Notes: generated by a model from the letters alone, not told the origin. A stretch of DNA of 64,000 nt from Paucidesulfovibrio gracilis DSM 16080 (GCF_900167125.1 NZ_FUYC01000001.1:434001-498000); one strand, 5' to 3'; shown: positions 52,676 through 61,536, numbered from the stretch's first letter. Translations and numbers: made by a program.

Positions 52676-53766
52676 CAAAGCAGCTCCCGACAGGCGGACA
52701 CAAAGGCCCGGTTTTCCGATTCCGTTCCCATGTTCACCCGGATGTGGTCGGGCAGGCCGAAACTCTTGAGGTGACGAACAATTATCCCACGACGCAGCAT
52801 GCCCTCAAAAAACACTGTCGCGTCGCTGGGCGGCCGGAACATCAGAAAATTGGCCTGGGACGGGGTAACCTCGCAGCCCAGCGCTGCCAGCTCCCGGCCG
52901 AGATAGTCGCGCCCTTCGCAGACCACCCGCAATGTTTCGGAAAGAAAGACCTCGTCCTCCAAAGCGGCCAAACCGGCGGCCTCGGCAGGCAGGTTCACGG
53001 TAAAGGGAATGCGCGCCCGGCGCAGATACGAAGCCAGCCACGCGGGCATGATCCCATAGCCCAACCGCATTCCGGCCAGACCATAGGCCTTGGAAAACGT
53101 GCGCAGCAGCACCAGGTTGTCCAGCTCGGCCAGTCGCGGCGCCGCTTCATAGATATCCTGGGGTTCGGCGAACTCCGCGTACGCTCCGTCCACCACAAGC
53201 AGCGCTCCTTCCGGCAAGGCACGGGACAATTTCGCGATTTCATCGGCCGTGGCCGCCAGCCCCGTGGGGTTATCCGGGCTGGTAAGAAACACCAGGGCCG
53301 TGTGCTCGTCCGCGGCCCGGGCCAGATGCTCCATGGGCAACCCCAATCCGTGCTCCCGGGGAATTTCGCGGTATTCCACGCCGCAGAGTTTCGCACACAT
53401 GCGGTACATGCTGAAGCTGTGCTCATAGCAGACCACATTGTCCCGGCCCGGTTCCGCCACCACGCGGTAAAGCATGTCGATAATCTCGTCGGACCCGTTG
53501 CCCACCACCACCATGTCCGGCTCCACGCCGAGGCGCTCGGCCAGGGCCGCGGCCAGACGGGGCGAATGGTTCTGCGGGTAGCGGAAGACCTCGGCGGCCT
53601 TTTGGCCCAGAACCTTTTGCACCACGGGGGAAACACCGAGGGGGTTTTCATTGCTGGCCAGTTTGATGACCCGCTCCACTCCGTATTCCTCGCGAATATC
53701 CTCCAGGGTCAATCCCGGGGTGTAGGGCTTGAAATCCAGAATCTGCTTGCGTACACGCTCTTTCAT
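52675..53766 (-). CDS. hisC: Histidinol-phosphate aminotransferase
   Basis: This 363-residue PLP aminotransferase has IKLASNENPLGVSP, VGNGSDEIIDMLYRV, SPDNPTGL, the PLP Lys in RTFSKAYGLAGMRLGYG, and the Arg in FLMFRPP. The family matches HisC, converting imidazole acetol-phosphate to histidinol phosphate, though some HisC-like enzymes use aromatic acids. The ATG at 53766 has a GGAAGGAA site. A terminator sits only about 50 bp upstream, so its promoter must be short and close; none is clear. It is coupled to cmk. Confidence 0.93.
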   Translation of the reverse strand: MKERVRKQILDFKPYTPGLTLEDIREEYGVERVIKLASNENPLGVSPVVQKVLGQKAAEVFRYPQNHSPRLAAALAERLGVEPDMVVVGNGSDEIIDMLYRVVAEPGRDNVVCYEHSFSMYRMCAKLCGVEYREIPREHGLGLPMEHLARAADEHTALVFLTSPDNPTGLAATADEIAKLSRALPEGALLVVDGAYAEFAEPQDIYEAAPRLAELDNLVLLRTFSKAYGLAGMRLGYGIMPAWLASYLRRARIPFTVNLPAEAAGLAALEDEVFLSETLRVVCEGRDYLGRELAALGCEVTPSQANFLMFRPPSDATVFFEGMLRRGIIVRHLKSFGLPDHIRVNMGTESENRAFVSACRELL

Positions 53767-53814
53767 CGTTCCTTCCTTGGGGTACCCGTTGAAAAAGGGA
53801 CCGGCGCCGACTCC

Positions 53815-53847
53815 AAAAAAAAGACACGGCCCAACCGGGCCGTGTCT
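53815..53847 (-). terminator. Rho-independent terminator of the universal stress protein gene
   Basis: On the minus strand AGACACGGCCC pairs perfectly with GGGCCGTGTCT around GGTT, followed by a T run of about eight. Confidence 0.9.
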
Positions 53848-53956
53848 GTTATAATCTTTCCGTTGCAGCGTAAAGAGCCTGCCAGCCACCCAGTAACCGG
53901 AACCTTGAACCATTGTGGCGGCCGTCTGCCCAACGCCGCGAAACGACGTGCGCCTT

Positions 53957-54397
53957 TTAGTCCGGGCGGACCGTCACCACCGGACAACGGGCCGACTTGA
54001 CGACCTTTTCGGCCACGGAACCGAACAACACACGGTCGATCCCCTTCCGGCCATGGGTGCCCATGACGATCATGTCCACCTCTTCCTGCTTGGCCAGTTC
54101 CAGCACTTCTTCGGCGGCGTAGCCGGTAAGCACCTTGCCGCTGGCGTTCAGCCCCTGGAACTCATTTCCGAGGAACTCCTCCATGGTGCTTTCCGCGCCC
54201 GTGACGATCTCCCCGACGAATTCGTCGATGGAGCTGGCCGGAACCTTGAAGCCCACGTATTGACTCAGGCTCGGGGCCACGTAAACGCAGAGCACCTGGG
54301 CATCGAACGCCCTGGCCATGGTGCTGGTGTAGGCGGCGACCTTGGAGCTGTGCTCGGAAAAGTCCACGGCGCAAAGAATCTTCTTGATCTCAGGCAT
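53957..54397 (-). CDS. Universal stress protein
   Basis: This 146-residue UspA-family protein starts IKKILCAVDFSEHSSK. It contains VDMIVMGTHGRKGIDRVLFGSVAEKVV, the G-2X-G-9X-G(S/T) ATP-binding loop, and ends CPVVTVRPD. It probably binds ATP and acts in stress survival; no signal peptide is present. The ATG at 54397 follows AAGGAGCAAAAT. It is transcribed alone and ends at a strong terminator. Confidence 0.93.
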   Translation of the reverse strand: MPEIKKILCAVDFSEHSSKVAAYTSTMARAFDAQVLCVYVAPSLSQYVGFKVPASSIDEFVGEIVTGAESTMEEFLGNEFQGLNASGKVLTGYAAEEVLELAKQEEVDMIVMGTHGRKGIDRVLFGSVAEKVVKSARCPVVTVRPD

Positions 54398-54682
54398 ATT
54401 TTGCTCCTTCTCAGTATGAATGGTTGCGTCGAATTTCAATTCTTGGTTTTAGATATATCATGACTGAAACCGAACTGCCATGACTTTTCAGTTAAATTTC
54501 AAATGCAACCCACCCGGACAGGACGCATTTGCGCCAAATGCCGCCATATCGTATCCTGTTCGGGCCGCACCGGAAGAAACGTTCGGTCCCGGCAACACCC
54601 AAGACGATCGCTTCGGCAGTTTTTTCCTCTGGCGCAGAACAAAAAAGCTACGATATGAGTGTATTACGCATAATAAACACAT
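54398..54682. other. Intergenic region upstream of uspA and the sigma-54 promoter
   Basis: It should hold the uspA promoter (AT-rich at 54450-54510 on the minus strand) and possible enhancer sites for the sigma-54 promoter, but no motif is convincing. Confidence 0.3.
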
Positions 54683-54698
54683 TGGCAAACCTCTTGCA
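54683..54698 (+). promoter_or_regulatory. Sigma-54 (-24/-12) promoter
   Basis: TGGCAAACCTCTTGCA matches the consensus TGGCACG-N4-TTGCA in 14 of the 16 positions that count spacing. The GG (54684-54685) and GC (54696-54697) are separated by exactly 10 bases. It lies 36 bp before the start of the Gln-rich protein. Confidence 0.7.
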
Positions 54699-54733
54699 TC
54701 CGTCAAGGAAACCACAGGATGAGGAGTACGAAC

Positions 54734-55213
54734 ATGAAGATCCATCCTGACCAGATCGAGGGTGTCCGTCAGTCGCAACAACAGCAGCAGACGGACAAGA
54801 CCAAGCAGCCCTCCACGTCGTTTGACGACCTGCTCGGGCAGGAGGTGGCCAAGTCCGCCGAAGTCGCCAAGACACCCGGTGCAACCCCGGCCACACCGCT
54901 TGCGGGCGTCAATCCCCTGCTCGGCCTCCAGGCCGTGCAACAGGTCCAATCCACGGACGCGGGCCAAGCGGCCGCCAAAGTGGAAGCCGCCCTGGACGGC
55001 ATGGACAACTACACGGAAAAGCTCCGTAATGTCGCCCCCGATGGAAGCGGCTTGCGCGAGGCTCACTCCGCGTTGCAGAACATGCAGGGCCAGGTGGACG
55101 GACTCAAGTCCGTGGCCGATCAGGAACCCGGGCTGCGAAACATCGTCAATGAACTGGAAGTGCTGGCTCGTACCGAGCAGTTCAAGTTCAACCGGGGGGA
55201 CTACCTGGGCTGA
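54734..55213 (+). CDS. Gln-rich small protein driven by sigma-54, unknown function
   Basis: This 159-residue soluble protein starts MKIHPDQIEGVRQSQQQQQT and has a Pro/Ala/Thr-rich middle, then an acidic helical C-terminal half (AALDGMDNYTEKLRN, LQNMQGQVDGLKSVAD, IVNELEVLARTEQFKF) likely to be coiled. No signal peptide or membrane helix is seen. A GAGGAG site precedes the ATG at 54734. The sigma-54 promoter suggests a flagellar or nitrogen-type regulon, but no neighbour confirms this. I do not recognise the family. Confidence 0.7.
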   Translation: MKIHPDQIEGVRQSQQQQQTDKTKQPSTSFDDLLGQEVAKSAEVAKTPGATPATPLAGVNPLLGLQAVQQVQSTDAGQAAAKVEAALDGMDNYTEKLRNVAPDGSGLREAHSALQNMQGQVDGLKSVADQEPGLRNIVNELEVLARTEQFKFNRGDYLG

Positions 55214-55260
55214 TTCACCACCCGCCCGGGGCGCCCCCCGCCCTCGATGGACTCCAATTG

Positions 55261-55292
55261 ACCGCTGCTCCCAAGGAACAGCGGTTTTTTTT
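55261..55292 (+). terminator. Rho-independent terminator of the Gln-rich protein gene
   Basis: ACCGCTG (55261-55267) pairs with CAGCGGT (55279-55285) with an inner CC/GG pairing and an AA loop, followed by TTTTTTT. Confidence 0.85.
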
Positions 55293-55388
55293 CAGCATTC
55301 CATCCGATTTCGCGCCCGTCCGGCAGCGCAAGACCAAAAAAAGGGATTCCAAAATATTGCGGACCCTTGGGCCGCCGGAAACATCCCC

Positions 55389-55979
55389 CTATTTTCCAGC
55401 GGACAGGCTCTCGCCAAGAGAGCGGTATTCCGGTCCACTCGACTGCAATATGGATTGCCAGAGCACAAGGCGCGACACGGCCATGCACGGCCATTGCCAG
55501 GCTTCGGCCATTTCAATGGCCTGATCCCAGCGTGCCTGGCGGGAATCGCGCACACGGCAGAGGGTCAGGTGGGGATGATAGGGTCGTTGATCGGATTGCA
55601 GGCCAAGCGGGACCAGAGCGTTATTCACCTGTTGCGCCAGCCGCGTCAGCTCTTCGGCGCCACGCCGAACCCCGGCCCAGAACACACGCGGTCTGGATGG
55701 TTGCGGAAACACGCCCGCCCCGCCGAATTGCAATTCAAAAGGATCCCAGACCAGATTTTGCAACGCCGCAAGCATGTCCGGTATACGCTGTTCGGGTACG
55801 TCGCCGCAAAATTTCAAGGTCAGGTGCAGACGTTGGGAGCTGGGGCAGGAGAGCCGCGCTCCGTGCAGCGGGCCGGATGCGGCGCGCAGTTGTCCTACCA
55901 GTTCCACGGCCTTTGCGGCATTGCGGGAATCCAAAGGGATTCCCGCAAAAACGCGCATGGTTGATTCGGAATTCGACAT
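55389..55979 (-). CDS. thpR: RNA 2',3'-cyclic phosphodiesterase (LigT/ThpR family)
   Basis: This 196-residue 2H-phosphoesterase has both catalytic His-X-Thr-X motifs, His52 in LHLTLKF and His137 in HPHLTLCRV. It opens cyclic phosphates on RNA and can act as a 2'-5' RNA ligase. The ATG at 55979 is used. A perfect 12-bp inverted repeat lies in its first codons (55921-55948). It follows pncC by 41 bp on the same strand; in many relatives recA joins this group, but not here. Confidence 0.9.
   Translation of the reverse strand: MSNSESTMRVFAGIPLDSRNAAKAVELVGQLRAASGPLHGARLSCPSSQRLHLTLKFCGDVPEQRIPDMLAALQNLVWDPFELQFGGAGVFPQPSRPRVFWAGVRRGAEELTRLAQQVNNALVPLGLQSDQRPYHPHLTLCRVRDSRQARWDQAIEMAEAWQWPCMAVSRLVLWQSILQSSGPEYRSLGESLSAGK
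55921..55948 (-). repeat. Perfect 12-bp inverted repeat within the thpR 5' coding region
   Basis: TTGCGGGAATCC and GGATTCCCGCAA pair perfectly around a 4-base loop. In mRNA it forms a stable stem about 30-60 bases after the start codon. Confidence 0.75.
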
Positions 55980-56020
55980 GCGCCCTCCGGTTTCGGGGGG
56001 ACAGCAAACGTGAGGAAGGT

Positions 56021-56506
56021 TCAGCGCAAAAAGGCGCGCAACCCCTCCAGGGCCGCGAAGGTAGCTTGCTCGCGCACGGCCTGTCGGTCGCCCTCGAAAT
56101 GAAACAGTTCGGTGCGTTGATTTTCCTGAAAATCAGCCCAGGCCATCCAGACGGTTCCCACGGGTTTGTCCTCGGTGCCGCCGTCGGGTCCGGCAATGCC
56201 TGAAACCGCCACGGCCACATGCGCCCCGATGGTCCGCAACACGGCCGGGGCCATGATGGAAACCACTTCCTCGCTCACGGCTCCCACGCGGGAAAGCAGA
56301 TCCCCGGAAATGCCGAGCAGGGCGATCTTGACATTATTCCCATAGGCCACCACGGACCCGGCATACCAGTCCGAGCTTCCCGGGAGTTCCGTACATTGCG
56401 CGGCCACCAGTCCGCCGGTGCAGGATTCAGCCGTGGCCATTTTCCAGTGCCGCTGGCGCAGCATCTCGCCGACGTCGGCGGTCACTTCCATTAAGTTTGC
56501 ATTCAT
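56021..56506 (-). CDS. pncC: Nicotinamide-nucleotide amidase (CinA C-terminal/PncC family)
   Basis: This 161-residue stand-alone CinA C-terminal domain has MATAESCTGGLVAAQC with catalytic Ser, GSVVAYGNNVK, and VAVSGIAGPDGGTEDKPVGTVW. It deamidates NMN to NaMN in NAD recycling. The N-terminal MoaB-like domain of full CinA is absent, as normal for PncC. The ATG follows GAGG. It is divergent from a small membrane protein and upstream of thpR. Confidence 0.92.
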   Translation of the reverse strand: MNANLMEVTADVGEMLRQRHWKMATAESCTGGLVAAQCTELPGSSDWYAGSVVAYGNNVKIALLGISGDLLSRVGAVSEEVVSIMAPAVLRTIGAHVAVAVSGIAGPDGGTEDKPVGTVWMAWADFQENQRTELFHFEGDRQAVREQATFAALEGLRAFLR

Positions 56507-56581
56507 TTTTTACCTCGCCTTCACCCCACCATATCAACCCGGCCTCATGGTTGCAATTGCGGAACGCCAAGCCTAAAAATA

Positions 56582-57010
56582 ATGATCATGCAAAAGCGTT
56601 CTTTTTTGGCCTCCACGCTCTGGCGACGGCACCAAAACCCCTGGAACTGGCTTGTACAACTCCTGGGGGTGCTGCTGGTGGCCCTTGCGGTGTGGCTGCA
56701 CCGGGGAACCGAAGCCGGAGCCGGACTCGCCCTGTTTCTGGTGGGGATGCTGGATTTCCGTCTGCCGCGGTTCCCGGTTTCCGGGCGCTTTCCCAAACGG
56801 ATACGGCGGTGGATCCGTGCGGAGGTCGTCTGGGTGAATAAACCCTGGACACGCAGCAAACGGATCGAGGCCGCGCTGCTGTTCCTGGCGACGCTTTTCA
56901 TGCTGGCCGTACTCTGGTGGGGCAGTTTGCCCGGCCTGGGCCTCACCGTTGGCGGCTTTGTGCTCTTACAGGCCCGCCGCGCCAATCGCGACGCGGGCAT
57001 TGACCCTTGA
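56582..57010 (+). CDS. Small membrane protein, unknown function
   Basis: This 142-residue protein is basic at its N-terminus (MQKRSFLASTLWRRHQNP) and has two hydrophobic pairs of helices, about 22-55 and 98-128, joined by a basic stretch (RLPRFPVSGRFPKRIRRW). It is likely an inner-membrane protein with four short helices. I do not recognise the family. The second ATG at 56588 may be the true start. It is 90 bp upstream of serS in the same direction. Confidence 0.6.
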   Translation: MIMQKRSFLASTLWRRHQNPWNWLVQLLGVLLVALAVWLHRGTEAGAGLALFLVGMLDFRLPRFPVSGRFPKRIRRWIRAEVVWVNKPWTRSKRIEAALLFLATLFMLAVLWWGSLPGLGLTVGGFVLLQARRANRDAGIDP

Positions 57011-57099
57011 CTCCCGGTCCCGGGGCTTTGCTTCCCTTTGCCAGCGGCGGGGAAATCCGGTAGGTGCTCCGGGAACACGAGATTATTTGAGGAGAGGAT

Positions 57100-58380
57100 A
57101 TGCTGGATCTGAAATTTGTACGCGGCAATCTGGACACCGTGCGCGAAGCTCTGACGCGCCGCCGCGCCGCCCTGGATGTGGCCGACTTTGCCGAACTGGA
57201 TGAACGGCGCCGTGCTCTGACCCGTGAGGTGGAAACCCTCAAGGCCGAACGCAACGCCACGTCCGCAAAGATCGCTCAAAAAAAACGCGCCAAGGAGGAT
57301 GCCTCCGATCTCATCGCGAGCATGTCCTCGGTGGGCGCGCACATCAAGGAACTGGACGCATCCCTGGAAGAAGTGGAAGAGCGGGAACGCGACTGGCTGC
57401 TCTCCTGCCCGAACCTGCTGCACGAAAGCACGCCGGACGGCGAATCCGAGGACGACAACCCCGAAGTACGCCGCTGGGGAACGCCCCGTGACTTTGATTT
57501 CCCGATCAAGGACCATGCGGACCTGGGGACGGATCTGGGCCTGGTGGACTTTGAACGCGCCGCCAAGCTCGCGGGGTCGCGCTTTGCCGTGAGCTACGGC
57601 TCCGTGGCACGCATGGAACGCGCCCTGGCCATGTGGATGCTGGACACGCACATCAACGAGCATGACATGATCGAGGTGACGCCCCCGTTCATGGTCAACC
57701 GCGCCACCATGCAGGGTACGGGCCAGCTGCCCAAATTTGAGGAAGATCTTTTCCGCCTGGACTTCAAGGATTTCTACCTCATCCCTACGGCCGAAGTTCC
57801 GCTGACCAACCTGCACGCCGGGGAGGTGTTGGCCGAGACGGATCTGCCCCGCGGCTATTGCGCGTTCACCCCCTGCTTCCGTTCCGAGGCGGGTTCCTAC
57901 GGCAAAGACACCAAAGGACTGATCCGGCAACACCAATTCCAAAAGGTGGAGATGGTCTATTTCGCGCACCCGGACAACTCCTATGACGTGCTTGAGCAGA
58001 TGACCGCCCAGGCGGAAAAACTGCTCCAGCGGCTGGAACTGCCCTACCGCGTGATCAGCCTTTGCACCGGGGACATCGGGTTTTCCGCCACCAAGACCTA
58101 TGATCTGGAAGTGTGGCTGCCTGCCCAGAACAACTACCGGGAAATATCCTCCTGTTCCAACACCGAGGATTTCCAGGCCCGGCGCGCCGATATCCGCTTC
58201 CAGCCTGCGGGGTCCAAAAAAAAGGGCTACGTGCATACCCTGAACGGCTCGGGACTGGCCGTGGGCCGCACCCTGGTGGCCGTGCTGGAAAACTACCAGC
58301 AAAAAGACGGCTCCATCGTGGTTCCCGAGGTGCTTCGCCCCTACATGGGCGGACTCGAAGTCATTGAGCCAGCAAAATAA
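57100..58380 (+). CDS. serS: Seryl-tRNA synthetase
   Basis: This 426-residue class-II enzyme has an N-terminal antiparallel coiled coil (about 25-100) that grips tRNA-Ser. The motif 2 is [17 protein letters not shown]-type and motif 3 is [19 protein letters not shown]. The [10 protein letters not shown] serine-binding segment is present. The ATG follows GAGGAGAGGAT. The length is standard. A short hairpin follows the stop. Confidence 0.97.
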   Translation: MLDLKFVRGNLDTVREALTRRRAALDVADFAELDERRRALTREVETLKAERNATSAKIAQKKRAKEDASDLIASMSSVGAHIKELDASLEEVEERERDWLLSCPNLLHESTPDGESEDDNPEVRRWGTPRDFDFPIKDHADLGTDLGLVDFERAAKLAGSRFAVSYGSVARMERALAMWMLDTHINEHDMIEVTPPFMVNRATMQGTGQLPKFEEDLFRLDFKDFYLIPTAEVPLTNLHAGEVLAETDLPRGYCAFTPCFRSEAGSYGKDTKGLIRQHQFQKVEMVYFAHPDNSYDVLEQMTAQAEKLLQRLELPYRVISLCTGDIGFSATKTYDLEVWLPAQNNYREISSCSNTEDFQARRADIRFQPAGSKKKGYVHTLNGSGLAVGRTLVAVLENYQQKDGSIVVPEVLRPYMGGLEVIEPAK

Positions 58381-58388
58381 CTTGATCA

Positions 58389-58405
58389 TGCCGGAATCCC
58401 CGGCA
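58389..58405 (+). terminator. Short hairpin after serS
   Basis: TGCCGG and CCGGCA pair perfectly around AATCC. No T run, so termination here is uncertain. Confidence 0.35.
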
Positions 58406-58527
58406 AAGACATCCTGAGTCCCCGGACCGGGGGCCATCCTTTACCTGGACGGCCTTTGGTTCGGGACCAGGGACGCCAAACGCTGTTATTTTTTATTGAC
58501 CCTCCCACCTTTCTGTGAGGCAATCTC

Positions 58528-60480
58528 ATGGCCCTGCTCAGTGCGCGCAATCTCAGCATCTCCTTTGGCGGTCCTCTGCTGTTGGACGACGTGTCCTTCC
58601 AGGTGGAAGAGGGGCAACGGGTCTGCATCGTGGGACGCAACGGCCAGGGCAAGTCCACCCTGCTCCGGCTGCTGTCCGGCGACCTGACCCCGGACAGCGG
58701 ACAGGTCGTGCTCTCCCAGGGCGTTCGTGTGGCCCGGCTTTCACAAAAGGTTCCCGAAGAATTGACCGGCACCATATATGAAGTGGTCACAGCAGGGCTG
58801 GGAGAGTCAGGCACACTCCTGGCCCGGCACCAGGAAATCAGCACCCACATTGCTCAGGGGCAGGGTTCCGAGGCGGACCAGAAACAGGCTCTGACGGAAC
58901 TGGCCCGGCTGGAATCCCGGCTGGAGGAATTAGGCTCCTGGGAGGCGCTCTCCACGGTGGACACGGTGCTCTCGCACCTCAGCCTGGACCCGGCCCCGCG
59001 CTTTGAAACGCTCTCTGGCGGATTGAAGCGCCGGGCGCTGCTGGCCCGCGCCCTGGCAGGAAATCCGGACGTGCTGCTGCTGGACGAACCCACCAACCAC
59101 CTGGACATCGCGTCCATCGCCTGGCTGGAAGAATTTCTGCTCCGCCAGGTCAAAACCCTGGTGTTCATCACCCACGACCGCATGTTCCTGCGCCGGGTGG
59201 CCACGCGCATCATTGAGCTGGACCGGGGGCATCTGGCGGACTGGAGCTGTGATTACGACACCTTTCTGGAACGCCGGGACGCACTGCTGGAAAACGAGGA
59301 AAAGCAGTGGGCCGAATTCGACAAAAAACTGGCCGCCGAGGAAGCCTGGATACGACGAGGACTCAAAGCCCGCCGCACCCGCAACATGGGCCGTGTCCGC
59401 GCCCTGGAACAGATGCGCCGGGACAGGGACCAACGGCGTGAACGCCTGGGCAAGGCCGACCTGAACGTGCAGGAGGCAGGCCGGTCCGGGAAGATGGTGG
59501 TCGAAGCCACGGACGTTTCCTTTGCCTGGGACGGCACGCCCGTGTTCCGCAACCTGAACACCACGATCATGCGTGGCGACCGCGTGGGGCTGATCGGTCC
59601 CAATGGTGCGGGCAAAACCACCCTGCTCCAGGTGCTCCTGGGCCGCGCCAAGCCGGATTCGGGTACGGTGCGCCTGGGTACGAACCTGGAAATCGCCTAT
59701 TTCGACCAGCACCGCGAAGAACTTGATCCGGAACGCTCGGTCCGCGACAGCGTGGCCGAAGGAAACGACTATGTCACGGTGGACGGCAACCGCCGCCACG
59801 TCATGGGCTACTTGAAAAGCTTTTTGTTCGAGCCGGACCGGGCCGTGTGTCCGGTACGCCTGCTCTCGGGCGGCGAGCGCAACCGCCTGTTGCTGGCGCG
59901 CCTGTTCACCCGGCCCTCAAACCTGCTGATCATGGACGAACCCACCAACGACCTGGACGCGGAAACCCTGGAACTGCTGGAAGACCGGCTCATGGAATAC
60001 CAGGGAACCGTGCTCATCGTGAGCCATGACCGCGCATTTCTGAACAACGTGGTCACCAGCACCCTGGCTCTGGAAGGGGACGGATGCGTGGCCGAATATG
60101 TGGGCGGATACGACGACTGGCTCCGGCAACGGCCGGAACCGGTGGTCGAAGTGCCGACCCAAAAACCACGCTCCAAACCCGCGGCAGCGGACCAACCCCC
60201 AGCCTCCCCCGCCAAACCGCGCAAGCTCAGCTACAAAGAGCAACGCGAACAGGAACAGCTCACCCAGGAACTGGCCGACCTGCCCGCTCGCATCGAAACG
60301 TTGGAATCGGATATCGCCCAGGTTCATGAAGCCATGTCCTCGCCGGAATTCTACAAACGCCCGGCCCAGGACATCACCGAAGCCCAGGACCGGCTCGCGG
60401 CCCTGGAAGCAGAACTGGAATCCGCCTTTGCCCGTTGGGAGGAAGCCGAAACCCGCCTGGAAGAATTGGGCAGTAACTAG
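58528..60480 (+). CDS. uup: ABC-F family ATPase (Uup-like)
   Basis: This 650-residue soluble protein has two ATPase domains without membrane parts. Domain 1 has GRNGQGKST, LSGGLKRRALLARAL and LLLDEPTNHLD; domain 2 has GPNGAGKTT, LSGGERNRLLLARLF and LIMDEPTNDLD. A C-terminal Pro-rich linker and coiled coil (about 560-650) mark the Uup subgroup, which acts on ribosomes or branched DNA and limits transposon excision. The ATG follows TGAGGCAATC. It is monocistronic or cotranscribed with serS. Confidence 0.92.
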   Translation: MALLSARNLSISFGGPLLLDDVSFQVEEGQRVCIVGRNGQGKSTLLRLLSGDLTPDSGQVVLSQGVRVARLSQKVPEELTGTIYEVVTAGLGESGTLLARHQEISTHIAQGQGSEADQKQALTELARLESRLEELGSWEALSTVDTVLSHLSLDPAPRFETLSGGLKRRALLARALAGNPDVLLLDEPTNHLDIASIAWLEEFLLRQVKTLVFITHDRMFLRRVATRIIELDRGHLADWSCDYDTFLERRDALLENEEKQWAEFDKKLAAEEAWIRRGLKARRTRNMGRVRALEQMRRDRDQRRERLGKADLNVQEAGRSGKMVVEATDVSFAWDGTPVFRNLNTTIMRGDRVGLIGPNGAGKTTLLQVLLGRAKPDSGTVRLGTNLEIAYFDQHREELDPERSVRDSVAEGNDYVTVDGNRRHVMGYLKSFLFEPDRAVCPVRLLSGGERNRLLLARLFTRPSNLLIMDEPTNDLDAETLELLEDRLMEYQGTVLIVSHDRAFLNNVVTSTLALEGDGCVAEYVGGYDDWLRQRPEPVVEVPTQKPRSKPAAADQPPASPAKPRKLSYKEQREQEQLTQELADLPARIETLESDIAQVHEAMSSPEFYKRPAQDITEAQDRLAALEAELESAFARWEEAETRLEELGSN

Positions 60481-60507
60481 ACAGGCCACCCCCAAACGCC
60501 CCCTTCG

Positions 60508-60549
60508 TGCCGCCGGCAACTTCAATACTGGTGCGCGGCATCGCCTTTT
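60508..60549 (+). terminator. Terminator-like hairpin after uup
   Basis: TGCCGC (60508-60513) pairs with GCGGCA (60535-60540), and TCGCCTTTTTT follows. The stem is short and the loop long. Confidence 0.45.
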
Positions 60550-60688
60550 TTATCCAGCATTTCTTTTGTGGTCGGCACCCCAGCGATCCTGACGAGCCTG
60601 CGTTTTTTCCTTGCTTAACATTTGCCTTTTCCCCAGGTTGCCGGAGGCTTGTCTGCCCATTACGGCACACCCCCTGCATTCCCGCCTC

Positions 60689-60706
60689 GGGCGGAAAAAA
60701 CCGCCC
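60689..60706. repeat. GGGCGG/CCGCCC hairpin in the leader region
   Basis: GGGCGG and CCGCCC pair around AAAAAA, 87 bp before the PEP-CTERM-like gene. It has no T run and its role is unknown. Confidence 0.4.
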
Positions 60707-60739
60707 AAATCATACTTTTGCCCGATTTGTTTCCGCATT

Positions 60740-60772
60740 GGAAACCCCTACCGTATGCTCAAGGGGTTTTCC
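60740..60772 (+). promoter_or_regulatory. Leader hairpin directly upstream of the PEP-CTERM-like gene
   Basis: GGAAACCCCT (60740-60749) pairs with AGGGGTTTTCC (60762-60772) with one bulged T around a 12-base loop. It ends 20 bases before the ATG and may control translation or stabilise the mRNA. Confidence 0.45.
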
Positions 60773-60792
60773 CATAACCAGGGGGTTCGACC

Positions 60793-61464
60793 ATGCGCAA
60801 TACCATCACCGCCGTCCGGGCATCCCGGACCATGCGCCTTACCACAACGGCCTTGCTGCTGGGACTGCTTCTTCTTGCGGCGGGTCCGGCCCGGGCCGCC
60901 ACCATGGGATTCGAAGCCGTAGAGGGGCTTTTCCCCACCGGCAGCATTTTCATGGACGTGGACGGTAACGACGATGCCGCCACCTTTACCCTGCGCAACA
61001 CCGGAGACGGCGCCATTACCGCCATTTATTTCGATTGGGGAGCCATGGCCGGACTGTTCGGCGATCCTTCAAACGTGGACGACAGCCTGCCCGGCGTGAC
61101 CTATACGGACAGCCAGGGGGACTGGTACTCCGCCACACCGTGGAACATGCCCGGCGGCGCAGGACTGGACGATCCCTTTGTGGCGGACTTCGGGTTGGGA
61201 CCGCAGCATCGCGGCGGTGTGCCGAACAACGGCATCGGAGAGGCGGAATTTCTTTCCGTGACCTGGAATCTGGCCGGGCTGGACTTTCAAACCCTGCTGA
61301 ACGCCATGAACAACGGTGAGATCCGGGTCGGGCTGCACGTGCAGAGCCTGGCCGACGGCTCCAGCGCCAGCGGCATATCGGCCACGCCCATCCAGGGAAC
61401 GCTGCTCCTGCTCAGTTCCGGGCTTCTTGGATTATTGGTCTTCCGCCACCGCACCCGCGATTAA
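60793..61464 (+). CDS. Secreted protein with a PEP-CTERM-like sorting tail
   Basis: This 223-residue protein has a signal peptide (about 1-35, cut near ARA) and a C-terminal tripartite tail: TPIQG, a hydrophobic helix LLLLSSGLLGLLVF, and the basic RHRTRD. This matches PEP-CTERM/VPxxx exosortase signals in layout, with a variant first motif. The middle is acidic, low in Cys and rich in Gly/Asp (MDVDGNDDAATFTLRNTGDG). Such proteins are processed by exosortase and often linked to exopolysaccharide. No exosortase lies in the window. The ATG follows AGGGGG. Confidence 0.7.
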   Translation: MRNTITAVRASRTMRLTTTALLLGLLLLAAGPARAATMGFEAVEGLFPTGSIFMDVDGNDDAATFTLRNTGDGAITAIYFDWGAMAGLFGDPSNVDDSLPGVTYTDSQGDWYSATPWNMPGGAGLDDPFVADFGLGPQHRGGVPNNGIGEAEFLSVTWNLAGLDFQTLLNAMNNGEIRVGLHVQSLADGSSASGISATPIQGTLLLLSSGLLGLLVFRHRTRD

Positions 61465-61477
61465 CGAAACAAAACCC

Positions 61478-61516
61478 AAAAACAGCCACGGCTTTCGGTC
61501 GCGGCTGTTTTTTTTG
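61478..61516. terminator. Convergent terminator between the PEP-CTERM-like gene and the binding protein
   Basis: AAAACAGCCACG pairs with CGCGGCTGTTTT, one mismatch, around a 9-base loop. T runs follow on the plus strand and A-rich arms give T on the minus strand. Confidence 0.85.
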
Positions 61517-61536
61517 CGCGGAGCACTCTCCGCTGC

